Shown: positions 1 to 11,242, counted from the stretch's first letter. The stretch: DNA of 64,000 nucleotides from Zygnema cylindricum (GCA_037447655.1 JBBHKE010002507.1:146214-210213), one strand, 5' to 3'. A program made the numbers and translations. Notes: a model not told the origin generated them from the sequence alone.

Positions 1-399
1 AACGAAATCAATATTTCGTTTGGTACGCACGATGGTTTGTTTCATACAATTTTCAATACGAAACGTCACTTTCAGTTTATGGAATTTCGTAGGAAGTTTC
101 GCGTGCCAAATTTGCAACGCACGTTCGTCCGAAGTCGCGTTTCGTTTGGCGTTCAATTTTGCACGTTAATGTTACGTAGTGAAACATAGTGTTTGATTGG
201 TTAGAAATGCTACGTAGTTAGTAAGAGATTTCACACGTTTTTGCATTGGTCACACTCTGAGTCCTTGCTGATCAATGATTGGCCCAAGTAAAACCATTTC
301 AACTCTGGCCTGGCGAGTCCAAGGCGATGATGGATAAATAGTGAAGGCTAAGAGGAGAGTAAACATCTTTTCCTTTGGAAAAGTTTGTTGAAATAAAAA
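1..399. other. AT-rich non-coding flank
   Basis: No coding region is recognisable. The stretch is rich in short motifs such as TACGTAG and TTTCGT. These also occur at about 1240-1310 and inside the TIR element at 53.6-54.3 kb, so it may be decayed transposon sequence. Short open frames here lack any family signature. Confidence 0.4.
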
Positions 400-1062
400 C
401 GTCTCGCAGCTCAATAAAAATACACGTGCGAGACGCCATAAATTCCGTTGCTCGCCGTTGACATAAAAATACGCGTGCGAGACGCCATAAATTTTGCCGC
501 TCGCCGCTAAGATAAAAATACGCGTGCAAGACGCCATATATTTTGTTGCTCGCCGGTGAGATAAAAATACGCGTGCGAGACCATAAATTTTGCTGCTCGC
601 CGCTCAAATGAAAATACGCGTGCGAGACGCCATAAGTTCCGTTGCTCGCAGCTCAAGAAAAATACGCGTGCGAGACGCCATTAATTACGTTGCTCGCCGT
701 TGACATAAAAGTACGCGTGCGAGACGCCATAAATTCCGCTTTTCGCCGCTGAGACAAAAATACGCGTGCGAGACGCCATATATTCCGCTGCTCGCCGGTG
801 AGATAAAAATACGCCTGCGAGACCATAAATTCAGTTGCTCCCCGCTCAGATGAAAATACGCGTGCGAGACGCCATAAATTCCGCTGCTCGCCGCTGAGAA
901 AAAAATACGTATGTGAGATAATAAATTCCGCTGCTCGCCGCTGAGATAAAAAGACGGGTGGAAGACGCCATAAATTCCGCTGTTCGCCGCTCAGATGAAA
1001 ATACGCGTGCAAGACGCCATAAATCGGCTGCTCGGTGCTCAAATAAAAATACGCGTGCGCAA
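400..1062. repeat. 49-bp tandem repeat array, about 13-14 units
   Basis: The core ACGCGTGCGAGACGCCATAA recurs with its CGTGC step at 425, 474, 523, 572, 619, 667, 716, 765, 814, 861, about 910, 957, 1006 and 1054. The period is therefore 49 bp with occasional 1-2 bp deletions. The second half of each unit reads close to TTCCGCTGCTCGCCGCTGAG. Units differ by scattered substitutions, so the array is a diverged minisatellite. One outlying core copy lies near 1172. Open frames across the array are by-products of the repeat. Confidence 0.93.
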
Positions 1063-1956
1063 ATAAGCGAAAATGAAAAACTGAAAAGTGTAACGAACAA
1101 CCGACGAGCGGCGGAATCTATGACATTTCCCACATCGGCTTCCTACAGAAGACTGAGTGGAGGACACAAAAAATACGCGTGCGCAAATGAAGCAACTTTT
1201 TTTTTTAGTCTCCGTACAGTTTTTCATATAATGTGAGACTTACGAAATTTACGAAAGCTACGAAACAAACGAATACTACGTAGTTTTCGTAAAAAAGTCA
1301 TAATTTGTACAAATAGGACATCTATGGTATAAATTTTATAACATCCCTTTCTATTTAAGATTTAGTATAACGCTATACACCACATGTTTAAATATATCGG
1401 TGATAACGATTTATTCGTCACCATTCAAGATATCGCCTCCGCTTGCCTCCTGATATTTGATTATATCGATAATGCAGAAATTTAGCAATGGGAAATGTAC
1501 AAATACAAAAATCCGTTTTTCAAATTGTGCAATTTTTTCATTTTTTCCGATTTCTACGTAAAATTCGTGACTTTAGAAAAAATCGCAAAAAAACGCGGAG
1601 AACTATCTGTGCGATAAACTGAACGGAAAATTTACGGGAATCTACGGACTTTGACGAAAAGATGAGCTGCACTTCTTAGTACTTTCTATCCGATAAACTG
1701 AACAAAACTTTTTGGGTAAATGTACGAAATTCTAAATAAATGTCCATAATTTTATTTAAAATATACCGACTTTTACGAAAAGAGACTTTGCATTGTTGCG
1801 CCATTTGCTCGCAGTAAACTTGAATTCTGTACGATGGTACGGATTTTTTTTTTTGCATGTACGGAATAGTACAGATACAGAATCACTAACGAATTTAACG
1901 ATTTTTTCAAATCGTTCAATGCGTTACTTATGCATAATTCGTCGCGATTGAATCGT
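1063..1956. other. Non-coding AT-rich spacer with TIR-element-like debris
   Basis: No gene is seen. About 1247-1305, read on the minus strand, resembles the interior of the TIR element near 53770-53815 (shared core ACGAAAACTACGTA followed by TATTCGT). Repeated TACGAAA and TGTACGG motifs continue to about 1870. This is probably a relic of the same transposon family. Confidence 0.45.
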
Positions 1957-2572
1957 TACACCGCGAATCGTAATAACAGTAATGAAAAAATTGGGTAAAA
2001 AAAATAAAAAAACTAGAGTAATGAACTTTAATTTATGTGATAGAACTTTTTCACAGAGGAAGTTTACTCTAATTTATTTTAATACTTTATATTAGGTTAT
2101 GTCGGCATTAATAATCCACGCTGTAATTATGAACAGTAAATTACGTAGACGTACAAAATCTGGCAGTCCGTATAGTTTTGACGTCATTATGACGTTAGTA
2201 TTATTTGTCACGCTGAATGTCAATTAATTTTCACACTGATGACGATTCTTTCGACGCACAAGAGTTATGCGAACGACCTTTTTTCGATGTGATTGATTTT
2301 TTTGTTTAATGCAATTTCACATGCGAGAGCAATTTTATTAAATCATTATTTGTACCTTTTTACTTATAAAAGTACATTTTTGCACGATCGGACGTTGTCG
2401 GTACTCCACACTATTTAAAACGAACTTGTATTATAATTTTTAAAGCCTGTTAAACCTCACCTATATTAGAATAATGAAAATATTAGAATAATTTACTCTA
2501 TTTGACGTGATAGAGTCAAAATTTCGAGCGATTGAATTAGCGTTATTTACTCTAATTACAATTCGCGGTGTA
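1957..2572. mobile_element. TA-flanked TIR element (MITE-like), copy A
   Basis: The left end is TA followed by CACCGCGAATCGTAAT from 1959. The right end reads ATTACAATTCGCGGTG to 2570, followed by TA. The TIRs match over about 24 bp with a few mismatches. The 612-bp interior is AT-rich and lacks a transposase frame, so the copy is non-autonomous. A TA target duplication is typical of Tc1/mariner-type insertion; the superfamily is an inference. Related copies lie at 11243-11462 and 53619-54306. Confidence 0.75.
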
Positions 2573-2769
2573 GTACTCAACGGTTTGAAAAACTATGTAA
2601 AAATCTAACAAAATAATACGATAAATGTTAAAGTTCAAATATTTATTCCGAATTTCATTTTTCCGAGCGTTTTTTTTTTACTGTTTGAAATTGATTAATA
2701 AACTGTTTTTGGGTAGGATTGTTAATTTTCCATTGGAGATGTGTCAATAACTGATGTGCAATCTATTTT

Positions 2770-3742
2770 GGGAAGAGATCATGGCAGTGACTATTTTGGT
2801 TGCCCACAGTCACTTACGTCACTTTGTTAAAGATTGTACGTTTTAAGTACACATTGATACAAATAAAGTATCGTTGAGTTTAAAATTGACAAACATTAGT
2901 TAAAGAGCTTTGGTTCTCAAAATATTGTTACAACCGGTTAAGAAATTGCAACGCTTGCGAATGTCGACCGTCGTAATAAAATCAACAATTCACACGGCCG
3001 GTCACAATTTTTTGTATAAGAACAGCGACAACCACATTCAAATACAAGTGTTGCACAAAGTCACTTTTTGACTTTACGTGAGCTCTATTGTGAGCTCTAT
3101 TGTGAGAGCATATGTTGGCTTTTAACTTAACAACAAAATTTAAATTTAATCGCGAATCATTACATTGAACTTAGACGCAAAATGAAGAACGTCGCTAAAT
3201 GAAACCTCTGAAAAGTAAACTACTAGAAGTCTTGTACGGATAAATTAAATTGCACGAAACAAAATATATATTTTTACACTATAATAAAACGGACTCGCGT
3301 AAAAACATCAAACTAACTGAAAAAAATGGAAGTCGTCACGCGCGGCCAAATGAAGCTACACTATTTAGTAATTCACAATTCGCGATTAAACTTCAATTTT
3401 GCGGCTAAGTTAAAAGCCAACACGTACTCTCACCTTGGAGCTCACGTAAAGTGAGAAAATGGATGTGTGTAATACTTTTATTTACATGTGGTTGCCCGAG
3501 TTTTGTTACAGTAAAACGTGGTCGGTCATGTGAAATTTTGATTTTATTATGACTGTCGGCGTACGTAAGCGTGACAAAATGTTAACCGCTTGTAACAATA
3601 ATTTTAGAGTCGAAGTTGTTCAACTGATAACCTGTCAAGTATACACTCAACGGTACTTTACTTGTACCATTGTGTACTTAGAACGTAGAGCTTTGACAAT
3701 GACTGTACGCAACCAAAAAAGTCAATGCCATGATCAATTCCC
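2770..3742. mobile_element. Long fold-back (palindromic) element
   Basis: The two halves are imperfect reverse complements for nearly their whole length. The left arm starts GGGAAGAGATCATGGCAGTG at 2770. The right arm ends with the complement of GGGAATTGATCATGGCA at 3742. Inner landmarks pair in order: the CGTT(T/C)TAAGTACACA block, ATTGTTACAA(C/G)CGGTTAA, GCAACCACAT, and CTTTACGTGAGCTC followed by GTTGGCTTTTAACTTA. The arms are about 430 bp and the unpaired centre about 100 bp near 3200-3310. No transposase frame is present. The target duplication is unclear. A shorter relative is at 52438-52957. Confidence 0.85.
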
Positions 3743-4167
3743 TTAATCATAAGGGACCATTTTTATATATCCATGTAGTACTCAATAACCATTCGGTAAT
3801 CGTATAGTGTTATTTGCAGTTTCCCATACTAGATGTCAAAATTAATTCAGCGGTTAAAAAAGTTATTAACATTTTTTTTGTGTGGCGTGTCGTTGTCAAT
3901 GTTTTCCATGTTTTTTAAGCATTTTTCACTCTTTGGGGAATAAAGGTACAGTTGAAATGTGTATCATATCAGTGATGGACTAACCAATATCTAATTTGCC
4001 AATGCGTTTTCATTGATACGTAAGGAAGGGAAATCAATAATTTGCCAAAATCGATTTGTTAATGCCACGCGATACGACGGTAAAACCAATGTATTACATA
4101 CTACGATAAGATATAGATATGTCGATATTCAAATTTTTAGGCTCGTGAGGGTACCGAGGACATTATG
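3743..4167. other. Spacer with no recognisable feature
   Basis: This is AT-rich sequence between the fold-back element and a copia 3' fragment. No coding frame with a recognisable domain and no repeat with a partner in the window was seen. Confidence 0.4.
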
Positions 4168-4559
4168 ATGTAGCAGCAAACTTCAAAAGGTGACAGCTCA
4201 CACTACTATGGAGGCTGAGAACATGGCGGCCATCTTAGCTATCAAAGAGTTACTTTGGGTAAAGGCTCTCCTCCAAGAGCTTTTGTATATGTAGTGTGGG
4301 ACTTTGATAATGTAGTGTGACAATCAAGCTCCCATTGCTATTGCATCTAACCCTAGCCATCACTTCAAGAGCAAACACATGATATTAAGCTCCATTTTGT
4401 GAGATAGAAGGTTATGGGAAAAGTTTTCAAACTCAGTTATTTACCAAATGAGCAGATGGTTGTTGACACGACGACTAAACCCTAGCCAGCACCTAAATGA
4501 GAGTTTTGAAAATAGGCATGTGGTCTAAGTGGCTATTAGAGTATAAAGCTTTAGGGGAG
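4168..4559 (+). pseudogene. Ty1/copia RNase H C-terminal fragment (family A)
   Basis: Translated with frame changes, this reads SSKLQKVTA, then MEAENMAAI, KELLWVKALLQE and CDNQAPIAIASNP.HHFKSKH. This is the end of the copia Pol RNase H domain, including the catalytic E of MEAE and D of CDNQ. Stop codons and indels (for example after LLQELLYM) show it is dead. A polypurine tract (AGCTTTAGGGGAG) lies at the end, directly before the LTR at 4560. It matches the family of the full-length element at 25054-30668. Upstream pol is missing. Confidence 0.88.
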
Positions 4560-5070
4560 TGTTGTTTTGGGAAGGTTTAGTCCTCTCTATGCCTCTGAAT
4601 GTGAGGGAGAGAGAGAGAGTTGTAAGACTTAGAATGTTTTCAGTAAGCCCTGTCAGTACGACCCAAATTTGGTGTTACAGTGACTTATTGCGGAGTAAAC
4701 TAATGAATACACTCTCGGTACACGCTCTAGTGCAAAAAAGAGTGTATTGCAAAATATACATTTGTTGGTGTATGCGTACACATGAGGACCAAAATGACAC
4801 GTGGTGGTTCATCTACAAAACTTAACGTGAGATGTAGTTGGCGAACGGAGACCGCCAACAAATGGTGGTATGATCGGATTATGTACATGATGATCTAAAG
4901 TGGAATACAAAATCCTACTTAGTTGTAAATATTCATTTGAATTGGTCTTTGTCGTTGTTTGTTTAGTTAATTAGTGTAGGATTCCTTTTTTGACATACCG
5001 TGTCGTTTCAGGTATACACACAGTATTTTGTGTATCACGTTGCTAGATGTATTTGGTGAATCAGCTTAAA
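4560..5070 (+). mobile_element. Copia LTR, family A, 3'-truncated
   Basis: It begins TGTTGTTTTGGGAAGG right after the polypurine tract and follows the family A LTR of the full-length element (reverse complement of 25054-25875), including the GGTTTAGTCCTCT start, a GACACGTGGT G-box at 4796-4805 and the AATCCTACTTAGTTGTAAATAT block. It breaks off near 5070, where gypsy sequence starts. It is only moderately similar to the other family A LTRs, so it is an old copy. Confidence 0.8.
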
Positions 5071-5330
5071 GGGGGGAGAGAAAGGAGAAAAAATCACATT
5101 CCACACCCGAGGGTTTCTCCAGTGGGGTGGAGCAGCAACTCCAAAGGGGACAGCTTAGCGGAAGTTGTCAGCAGTTATGTCCTAGCCGGACGGGTAAAAG
5201 TAGACCCATAGGCAGGATTGGAATTCAACATCACTCGTTGGGGCAGACTACCGAAAGCACAGGCAACTGTTGAGACAAGGAAAATGGATTAGACCTTTGG
5301 GGAACAGTTAGATCCTCAGCAGATGGCCCA

Positions 5331-6156
5331 GTTATCGTAACTATTGGCAAGAAACAAACACGTGTTCACTTGGACAAAAACATATGTCGACATCTACAAA
5401 GGAAATCCTTTCCAAATTGATTTGATTGACAAGATGGCAACTGTTTGGTAAGAAACAAAATCCTCTCTGCTTCAAGGAAAAGGAGTTTATCACAGCAAAA
5501 GTCAGAACCTTGGTGGAAGCCTGATTGGTTCAGGAAAGTACCGGACTCCATGGGTTTGATTCTTTGACAGTTCCCCCTCCTAAGAAGGATACATCCGAAA
5601 AAACAATAGATTTTCGGATGTGTGGGGACAATCGCATGCTGAACACTACTACCATGTTCGACAAGTATTCGATGCCAACCCCAGAAGAGATTTTGACTCT
5701 CTTCGTGGGGTCACCATCTACTCCATCTTGAACATGAAGAACGGGTTTCACGTGATTGCCATGGAACCGAAGCACCGGGAGAGAACGACATTTTGGGCAA
5801 GCTCTAGGTTGTATGAGTGGATTTACATGCCTTTTGGGCTAAAGAATGCACCTTCTAAAATTCCAACGGGCGATGGATGAAGCTCTCCAAGGAATCGATT
5901 GCGCCTAGTGCTATATTGATTATGTAATCATCTTCTTCAAGACCTTTGAGGAACACTTAGAGCATGTTTAGATTGTCCTCCGAGCCCTCCAAGCAGCGGG
6001 TTTGGAACTAGGCAAAGGTATTTGTGGTAAGGACGATATAATATACCTTGGACATGAAGTGACCCCAGAGACAGTAAGCCCTCATATGGTCAAGGTGACA
6101 GCCATCGACGCTCTTCTTCTACCCCAAGACATTTTGGACCTTCGCACATTTCTTCG
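5331..6156 (+). pseudogene. Gypsy reverse transcriptase remnant
   Basis: The pieces read LLARNKHVFTW, then DFRMCGDNRMLN, YSMPTPEEI, YSILNMKNGFHVIAM, then FWASSRLYEWIYMPFGLKNAPS and FQRAMDEAL, which is the Ty3-type RT fingers and palm. The catalytic box reads YIDY (about 5910-5925) where active gypsy RTs have Y-x-D-D, so an essential aspartate is lost. The connection region then reads HLEHV, AAGLELGK and YLGHEVTPE. At least three frame changes and several stops separate the pieces. Confidence 0.88.
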
Positions 6157-6715
6157 CCTTGCTAACTACTATTGAAGGTTTATTCCTGAGTTCAGCTGTC
6201 ACGCCCAACCTTGTCAGTAGTTACTACGGAAGGACCAAGAATGGAAGTGGGCCGAAGAGCAGAAGATTGCCCTCTAGTTTTGAAAGGTGCGCTGAAACAT
6301 CACCCTCCGCTCCAGATGCCAGATCACCGAAAACCTTTCCTCCTTTACATTTAATGGAGCAGGTTTTGATTGGGGACAATTTTGGCTCAAATAGATGACG
6401 CGGGGGCTGAGTATGTGGTGGCTTATGCCAACCGCAACAATAATAGGGTGGAGAGAAATTATAGCAATTACCATGGAGAGCTCTTTATAGCTGTTTTGGC
6501 AATTCAGCATTTCCGGCCCTATTTCTATGGGCTCCCTTTCACTCTCATTACAGACCATCAACCTCTCAAATGGATCATGGAAAACAGTAAGCTAACCGGC
6601 AAAACTCGCCAGATGGGTTATGATCTTGCAGAAATACGATTTCATTGTTATCCATCGGCCAGGGGAAATCCATAGGAATGCCGAGGGACTTAGTCGAATT
6701 CACAATCCACTCTGG
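6157..6715 (+). pseudogene. Gypsy RNase H remnant
   Basis: This follows the RT (RTFLRLANYY, RFIPEFS, then WKWAEEQ). The RNase H part reads VAYANRNNN, VERNYSNYHGELFIAVLAIQHFR, YGLPFTLITDHQPLKWIM and then NAEGLSRI. The E of HGE and the D of TDHQ are kept. An early stop and a frame change near 6360-6370 disrupt it. It is part of the gypsy pol starting near 5330. Confidence 0.85.
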
Positions 6716-6959
6716 ATTCTACTGGGGCGCGGCATGATGATGATTCGGAGATCATTCTGGGACTTATTCGAGCCTCTTCCACTTTAATGTGGCTTCCCCG
6801 ATCTGGGTGGGGAGTGTCCACTTTTGTGGAAAACGTGGAGGGGCATGCACCAATACGAGCCGGACAAAAAGATATCTATTATGACCTCGAGTCCCTAAAT
6901 TCCATCCAGTAGAGATCTCCTCTTTCCCACTAAGCTGGAGTTTAATTATCTCGTGTGTA

Positions 6960-8275
6960 GACTTGGATGGTGGCGTATGACTTAGACCAAGGTATTATCC
7001 TCAAGAAATGGGCGTATGGAATGAGGAAAGTGGTTCCTCCCCGCGCAAATTGAGAAACTTTGATCACCCATCTCCACTAGCAATGCAGACAATTCGGGCA
7101 AAAACGGACCACTTCTCTGGTCAAGGTTCTTATTGGTGGCATGGGTTGCGGACCCCAGTCAACCAAATTGTACAAATTTTCTCTTCCTACGATCGAGTAA
7201 AAGCAACATTTAACAAAATAGGCGGAACCGGGTTTCATTCTTTTCCCATCTGGGGAATGTTTTATTGATGGTCCTTAGATTTTTTGGAGCCTCTTTTGAC
7301 CAGCAGACGGGGGAATTGTTTCGTGCTAGTCATGGTCAAACATTTTTCAAAATAGATAGAGTTGGAAGTTTTGCCCGGAATGAGTCCAAGTCCATTGCAG
7401 ATGCCTTTTTACAATGGGTGTTGTCACAATTTGGGGCGCTAGCAAAGGTTTTAACCGACCAAGGCTTTAAATTTGCCGAAGAATTTTCAAAATTTTTGGA
7501 GAAATGCCTTATTGACCATCCGTTGACTAGTCGTGACCACCAACAAACCGACAGTTTGGCCGAAAGGTGCTTACAGACAGTGAAGGTGTCACTACGAAAA
7601 TATGTAGTCAAAGAAGATTTGGGGGAGTGGGTTAGAAGGGTACCTTAGATTGCCATGGGATACTAGTGTAACTGGCAAGCTTCCCTCCACTTATATAGCC
7701 CTTACTTCATCCTATTTGGATGACATCCCATCTTGCGCGGAGCTGCCTCGGCCCAAGCAGTGGTCCTCGCAGAAATAGATGACTAGGGAGCTGTCGAAAG
7801 ACTGAACGTCGACAGAGCTAAAGTATTCCACGAAGAGATGCCTCTTGCCATGGGGAACTTATAGTCGGCTCAACACAAAGATCAACTGTGGTATTCTCAA
7901 CGCCCGAGCGTTAATTATGTTCCAAAAAAACGGCGATTTATGCTCGGGGACTTTGTACATAGGAAGCAACAGAAAAAAGACACGCTGGATATTGCTGTTG
8001 GGCGAGTAAATCTTGAATGTGGTAGACGTTTCTAACAATGGAGCTCTTACATTGGTGGGGAAAGATGGCCTATGAATTAAACAGAATCAAATCGATGTGG
8101 ACCCTTGCCATCTTCAAGGATTGGAGGATGAGCCCACTTTTCACTTAACTTACTTAGCCGACCCTCTTCCTTGGTCCTCAGCTTGTAATCTGTCCCCCCA
8201 TCTTGGCAGCGTCTTGGTTCTGCAATCACTGCAGCCAGTGTTGGCATTGACCATTTCTTCATGCCTCTTGGGAGC
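6960..8275 (+). pseudogene. Gypsy integrase remnant
   Basis: A weak zinc-binding region (HPSPLAMQTIRAKTDHFSGQGSYWWHGL) is followed by the catalytic core: a first aspartate in WSLDFLEPL (about 7270), a second in VLTDQGFKFAEEF (about 7450), and a glutamate in DSLAERCLQTVK (about 7555). The C-terminal part reads VNYVPKKRRFMLGDFV (about 7912). The pieces are in different frames with stops, so the gene is dead. No chromodomain is recognisable before the LTR insertion at 8276. Confidence 0.8.
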
Positions 8276-9143
8276 TGTTGAAAAGAGGTAATTAATAGTT
8301 CACTTCCATATTTTAGTTTTGTTTTAAAGAAAGATTGTGAGGATCAAAGGCGCGCCATGGCTGCCGCCATATTTAGAAAGTGGCAGTTTTTGCAGTTAAG
8401 GGTATTTTGGCTAAAATGATGCCTAGGTCTAGATTTGAACCTGTGACCTCTAGATTCTTTATAGCCTAACGCCTTAACCATTAAATCGTTACGAAACGAT
8501 ACACGTGACGGGTTTCATAAATATATAAACATTAACGAAACAGCTAATTAATAGAAGACTAACCAAAAGGAGCAATTTTTGCTATATGTTTTGATCCGAC
8601 GGCCGGCATTATAGCCGCCACGCGAAGTGAGATTTTTGGCGGCATACGGATATAGCGTCACGCGATGCCACGTGGCGCCACATTATTTGATACCGGAGAA
8701 GATGGGAGGAGGAACCATGGCTTCCGATATGACAGGTGTCACCTTGTAGACCTTGTCGTACAATGGTTGTACAATAAGTACATCGCCCATTGTACCTTCT
8801 TGTACTTTATAGTGTTCCTATTGGATTAGGGTTTAATAGTATGTAGTCATGAGTAGGCAGACCGAGACTTAGTAATATTTAGGTACCTCTCTCTCTAAGA
8901 GAGCTTGTAACTCTAAAGGTCATCTTTGACCAGCCATAACTTACTGCTAAGGTGAGCAAATTCAGTGATTCTTTTTGTGTTTGACTCAAGGGAGTCTTGT
9001 CCTCACAGGGGTGAGGGTGGTCAGAATATTTGTGTGCCTGGGCGGCGCGTTTTTTCAGCGGGAAAGTAGAAGGGGCAAATGTTATCCTAGAGGCTTTACA
9101 TAGGATGCTCATTCTGTGGGTCAATGGAGACCACAGAATTTTA
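8276..9143 (+). mobile_element. Solo copia LTR, family B, with 5-bp TSD
   Basis: The LTR starts TGTTGAAAAGAGG at 8276 and ends CAGAATTTTA at 9143. It is bracketed by GGAGC at 8271-8275 and 9144-9148, a 5-bp target duplication as expected for copia. It matches the LTR at 13432-14336 in inverted orientation. It carries a CCACGTGGC G-box (8668-8676), an antisense tRNA-like stretch (about 8430-8490) and the twin hairpins (8983-8996 and 9001-9016). With no internal sequence, it is best explained by LTR-LTR recombination. Confidence 0.88.
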
Positions 9144-9148
9144 GGAGC

Positions 9149-10724
9149 CACGCCCTCAACCCTCAATCACTTGGTTTTGCGGGAGCTGCAAATTGGGCGG
9201 GTAATTAATTTATGTCTTAGTGACGATTGACTAAGAGGGGGGGAGATTGTGATCTGAGTCTGATTACCAAGACCCACCCTTTTTTTTTCTGAGTCAAATG
9301 GGGAAAGGATGGGGAAAGGGTTAACTTTTTCACCTTCCCATACATCCATTTCCATTTCTTGTCTAATTCTCTCGTATGCTTTGCATACATGTCTACGGAA
9401 GGGATGGTGGGCAAAAATGGGCATTATTACCATCACAAGAAGCATTTGCATTTAGGGTTATTTGTAATATTTTGGTGGAGGCTATTCCTGGATGCGAGCC
9501 TTATTTTTATGTTTCCACGGGCACGCTTGACAACTGTCTATCACGTGTGCGTTTTCGGCAAACCTTTATTTAACCATGTTTTTCGGGCCTCTTTCTACCC
9601 CGTATGGTCATCAGAGTATGGTAGAAGGAGAACATCAACGGGGACAAGATTGTGTCATTTTCTAAACTGCGCAGAACGATCTTTATTGCGCGTCTAATGG
9701 AGATTGGACGACAAAGTTATTCCCTTTCAAAGATTACAATTCTATTGCATACGACCTGTTGCCACCAACCCTAGTGACGGGTACATTTTGGAACGCCATG
9801 TAACTTATCAGATATTCCTCTAGATTATACTGTTAGGGGACAGTAGGAGTTTAGTTTAAGGCCAAGTGACTCTCGGTCCATTAATTACATCAGGTCAACG
9901 TTTGGCGTTTCCGTGTCATTTTAAGTACTTTGTCTTATAAGAGTGGAACAAATTTGGACTTTTAGCCGCGGATCTAGCGGCAGTTGGAAGCATAATGTTT
10001 TTCCCTAAGTGTAGTACGGCTTACTTTGTCTTATGTCAGTATAATAGCATTTACTTTCCACTCATAGCTCCTTGCATTGCTTTGACTTTTGGATCTGAAA
10101 CTGGACAAACTTGGTTGTATAAGGCACTGCGGGCCGAAAAAGACTGGTTGTTTTTTTAGTACTCTCTTCGAGAAAACCACCTGAAATTCTAAACAAACCT
10201 TCATTTAGAGAATTTTTGTTTTGTTTGTGTTTTTACTCTATTGCCATCTTGGTTTTGAATATGTTTTTTGTGGAGATGATAGTTTGGGCAGGTAGTTGGC
10301 ACGATCCATCCTTTGGGTGATTTTTAACTTTTTGCTGCTTAAAACTGATAAGAGTCTTGTCAGTTCCGAGTTGCAAACACCGAGTGGTGAAGGAGGATCA
10401 TACTAGTGTTCGGTACCATCGGAAGAGGTTTCACCTTCTCTCTCTATCATCGTTGATTGTCGAAGTATGTTGAGCTTCCTTCGCTATTTTCCTTATGATT
10501 ATCTTTATTTCTCTTTTTCTGGGGCAAGGTGATATTGTTAAATTTGAAACGGCCAATTGTATTTCTTTTTTTATATTTCTACTTGGGAGTTCATTTGTAT
10601 CTTCTTTGGTAGCATTTTTGGCTTCGGCAATGTTTGGCCGTAGTAGGCGGCTATAACCTCTTAATCAGGACAACGGGTTTTGAGGGAGCATTTGTTAAGA
10701 CCTCCAGTGGTAAAGCACTGAAAT
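9149..10724 (+). repeat. Gypsy polypurine tract and 3' LTR (right edge uncertain)
   Basis: Sequence after the solo LTR includes a purine tract (CTAAGAGGGGGGGAG, about 9232-9245), followed by a TGTGATCTGAGTCTG start at 9248. This start is repeated at 10725 (TGGGATCTCAGCCTG), and about 280 bp match between the two. The span 9530-10724 has no partner in the window, so how much of it is LTR cannot be told. Open frames here are shared LTR sequence, not genes. Confidence 0.6.
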
Positions 10725-11003
10725 TGGGATCTCAGCCTGATAACCGAGACCCACCTCTTTTTCCGAGTCAAATGGGGAAAGGAAAGGGGTGGGGGTATCT
10801 TTTTCACCTTCTCATGCATTCATTTCCATTTTTGGTCCAATTATCTCCTATGCTTTCCATGAAGGGAAGGGATGGTGGGCAAAAATGGGCATTATTATCA
10901 TCGAGAGAAGCATTTGCATTTGGGGTAATTTGTAGGATTTCAGTGCAAACGATTCTTCGTTGCGGGCTTTTTTCTTATGTTTCCCCGGGCACGCTTGACA
11001 ATT
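10725..11003 (+). repeat. Second, partial copy of the gypsy LTR start
   Basis: This matches 9248-9535 through landmarks AGTCAAATGGGGAAAGGA, GGGATGGTGGGCAAAAATGG, AGAAGCATTTGCATTT and GGGCACGCTTGACAA. The match stops after ACAATTGTAGAG, where the sequences diverge. It is a truncated LTR-related copy in the same orientation. Confidence 0.72.
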
Positions 11004-11242
11004 GTAGAGTAGAGAGATTTTCAAAAGATTTGTTATGATTAGCGCGAATCTTGTATCAACGTCGCTCGATTCAAAAGTACAGCCCCAAAAGTGTGACGAG
11101 GAGGAAACAGTTGTCGTACCTTATTGTGAGGCGGTTGACTATCTTATGTACTTATAGTATCGACACTCGACCAAGTATTGCGGCAGCGATTTCGTTCATT
11201 AGTCGTTATTGCAATGTGTCAAATTAATTTTAATGGGAGGTA

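Larger units (their letters stand above)
5071..8275 (+). mobile_element. Degenerate Ty3/gypsy element, pol region
   Basis: Reverse transcriptase, RNase H and integrase signatures occur in the gypsy order (RT-RH-IN) on the plus strand, all broken by stops and frameshifts. Its 5' LTR and gag are not recognisable. The 3' end is interrupted by a solo copia LTR (8276-9143). Its polypurine tract and 3' LTR resume at about 9149-9248. The insertion of a copia LTR shows this gypsy element is older than that insertion. Confidence 0.88.

Noticed and set aside
400-1062. Possible CRISPR-like array
   Set aside because: The whole 49-bp unit repeats, with no unique spacers between repeats, and the context is plant nuclear transposons. 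It is a minisatellite.
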